Below the pieces are notes generated by a model. It was not told the origin of the DNA, ran no database searches, and saw only the letters and a list, made by a program, of their open reading frames with translations. The position numbers and the translations under genes are program-made. Below are positions 62,379 to 64,000 of a stretch of 64,000 bases of DNA, piece after piece. The stretch's first letter is position 1, and each line of letters opens with the position of its first letter. The stretch is from Alviniconcha marisindica (lineage: Eukaryota; Mollusca; Gastropoda; Provannidae), in NCBI GenBank assembly GCA_018857735.1, contig JABMCL010003271.1, positions 361,001 to 425,000 on the forward strand. The letters are read 5' to 3'.

Positions 62379-62566
62379 AATAAACGAAGGGAATTAATTA
62401 ACGCTTGAAAGACGTCACATGAACTTTTGAGGATGTACCTTCGGTGGAGTTTACGCACCTTGTATTTATTCTCACGGAAAGTGGAAAGTAACCCTAGGCG
62501 AGTCAGGTTTCTGCTGTTGTGTTCCTGTGACGTCTTTCGAGAGCTAATTAGCTCCCTTTGTTTGTT
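62379..62566. mobile_element. MITE-like element with ~40-bp terminal inverted repeats
   Basis: Left end AATAAACGAAGGGAATTAAT, TAACGCTTGAAAGACGTCAC (62,379-62,418). Right end GTGACGTCTTTCGAGAGCTA, ATTAGCTCCCTTTGTTTGTT (62,527-62,566) is its imperfect inverse, about 33 of 40 positions. Length 188 bp, no ORF. Similar half-ends (TTAATTAGCGCC near 63,612; CTAATTAACTCCCCTGTTTG near 57,927) suggest a family. It lies ~270 bp upstream of the signal-peptide exon. Confidence 0.7.
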
Positions 62567-62840
62567 AGCTTGTTGAATAACTTCCTTCGCTTACGTCAAA
62601 CTGTCACATTATGCACGCAGGGTCTTCTTCTTTTCGGTTTCGTTCAGGGACATTTTTTTCTTGTCATTCCGCTCCCCTGACAACTTCTTTTTTTGTCTGT
62701 TTTAATTTTTCGAGCTCTCCTAAATTACTGTTCTGTGAAACACTTGTAATATGTTTATTGTGCCATTCTTTCAAGTACCGCCATTGGGGATTATGAGCAA
62801 AAAGTCTCTGACCTGAATTTTGGTTGTTTCAGGTATCAAG

Positions 62841-62890
62841 ATGAAGCTCTTTCTACTGGCAGCCCTTGTGGCGGCCGTCTTGGCTGAAGA
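62841..62890 (+). CDS. First coding exon of a secreted protein (signal peptide)
   Basis: Acceptor TTTCAG at 62,832, then GTATCAAG and ATG. It encodes MKLFLLAALVAAVLAE plus two bases of the next codon, then donor GTAAGT. A basic n-region, a hydrophobic core and the AxA-like VLA end form a classical signal peptide. A 5' untranslated exon must lie upstream. No downstream exon was recognised before 64,000, so the protein cannot be identified. Confidence 0.7.
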
Positions 62891-63139
62891 GTAAGTGCAT
62901 GTATCTAGACTGTGTGCTTGAATCGGGGTAGACCACGGCGGGTCAAGAAATCGAAAGCGAGGCTGGGGTGTGCAAAACTTGGGGACAGCGTGTAGATATT
63001 TGTTTCATCTGTACCGTTGCCTACACTCCCAAAGAACCTTTCTGTCGATCTCTGGTACCTTGGCAACTCCATTTGGTACCTCATGAATATTCTTTGGGAT
63101 TGATCTATTGTCGCCAGGAAAACCGAATGGTATTCCCCC

Positions 63140-63200
63140 CTCTCTCTCGCTCTCACTGGTTGACTGGGCGTAAAACACCAAGTTACTTACTTGCTTACTC
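63140..63200 (+). mobile_element. Solo LINE tail
   Basis: GGTTGACTGGGCGTAAAACA, CCAAGTTACTTACTTGCTTA. Same tail as at 61,916 and 29,549 but without LINE coding sequence. Confidence 0.6.
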
Positions 63201-63556
63201 TCGCTCTCTCTCCTTCTCTCTACCCCCTCGCTGACTCTCCTTCATTTCGCTATATTCTGGAAGTTTCACTGTTCTACTACTCATTCATTCAGTCCCTCGG
63301 CACGTCCATAAAGAAGAAGAATATATATATTTTTTTAAATCAGCTACTGCATTCAGACAGACTCTCAAAACACGTGTAATCAAAAGTTAATATTCTAGCC
63401 AACTGAATGTTACTACTAATGCTCCAATAACGCCTTCACTGCCCTAGCCTATAAATTTCCCCGGGTCGAAATGCTGCAAACAGAATATTTTCAGGTCCTA
63501 TAACAATACCGTGCATTTTGATAGAAATCGTTTCATTGGCTAATGCGGAAGAGGAA

Positions 63557-63580
63557 GGGGGGGGGGGGGGGGGGGGGGGT
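63557..63580. repeat. Poly-G run
   Basis: About 22 G after GAAGAGGAAG. Confidence 0.9.
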
Positions 63581-63658
63581 TGCATTATTATGAATCAACA
63601 CACAAGGAAGTTAATTAGCGCCTAAAATACATAACACAAGTACAACAACAACATAGTT

Positions 63659-63938
63659 CAGGAGCTGTGTGAGAGTCGAGGTGGCCGTCCTGGGCTGTCC
63701 GTCCTAACGAGCCTTCTGGTTTCCGTGGACGTAAAGCTATATTGAACCATGCTTCGGCATTGGTCACAGCTTGTCCCTAATATGTCAACTGACATCTGAG
63801 GACATTAAGCATCACTTCATCATCAACAACAACAACAGAGCTCAGAGCTGTGTGAAAGTCGAGGTGGCCGCCCTGTGCTCCCGTCCCTGATAAGCCTACA
63901 TACGGTTTCTGTGGACATAAAGCAACACTCAGCCAACA
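63659..63938 (+). mobile_element. Two SINE tails in tandem, subfamily B
   Basis: AGGAGCTGTGTGAGAGTCGA, TGGTTTCCGTGGACGTAAAG at 63,659-63,742 and GCTGTGTGAAAGTCGAGGTG, CGGTTTCTGTGGACATAAAG, CAACACTCAGCCAACAACAA at 63,846-63,938, each ending in a simple AAC-rich tail. Heads are missing. Confidence 0.7.
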
Positions 63939-64000
63939 ACAACAAATACCTGACTCGCCTACGGTAACTCTCACCTAGCATGCGTGCAAATACAAGGTAC

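Overview
This is nuclear DNA of an animal, probably a gastropod mollusc. That placement is an inference from the repeat landscape: abundant (CA)n, (CT)n and poly-C tracts, tRNA-derived SINEs, several degraded LINE families and short introns full of local tandem duplications. The genes are ordinary metazoan spliced genes with GT-AG introns. Nothing bacterial, phage-like or CRISPR-like is present.

Layout. (1) About 1-15,650, minus strand: most of a CWH43 (PGAP2-interacting protein) gene, involved in GPI-anchor lipid remodelling. Nine well-supported exons and one tentative first exon can be placed. The 3' end of the gene lies beyond position 1. (2) 10.0-18.2 kb: a LINE 3' fragment, a cluster of tRNA-derived SINEs, large microsatellites and a second LINE fragment. 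(3) About 17.7-28.75 kb, plus strand: a 1,615-residue multi-C2H2 zinc-finger protein in three coding exons joined by two phase-2 introns, each of which splits a finger. (4) About 28.75-35.17 kb: no gene recognised. (5) 35,171-44,589, minus strand: a complete ubiquitin C-terminal hydrolase of the UCHL3 type in nine coding exons, one of them only 12 nt. (6) 44.6-64.0 kb: repeat-dominated. It holds a near-identical 2.3-2.6 kb tandem duplication that looks like an assembly artefact, inverted-repeat elements, a broken LINE reverse transcriptase, a broken LINE RNase H region, and one signal-peptide exon at 62,841 whose gene continues off the window.

The genes are unrelated housekeeping or regulatory genes: GPI-anchor processing, a putative nuclear DNA/RNA-binding factor, and ubiquitin recycling. 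No operon-like system is present.

The most unusual observation is in the CWH43 gene. In at least five places a tandem array begins at an exon edge and carries copies of that exon's own splice donor or acceptor, often with part of the exon, into the adjoining intron. This fills the gene with decoy splice sites. I do not know of this as a described gene architecture, but it could also be the by-product of a high local duplication rate. All calls were made by reading translations, splice-site phase and repeats by eye; no database search was run.
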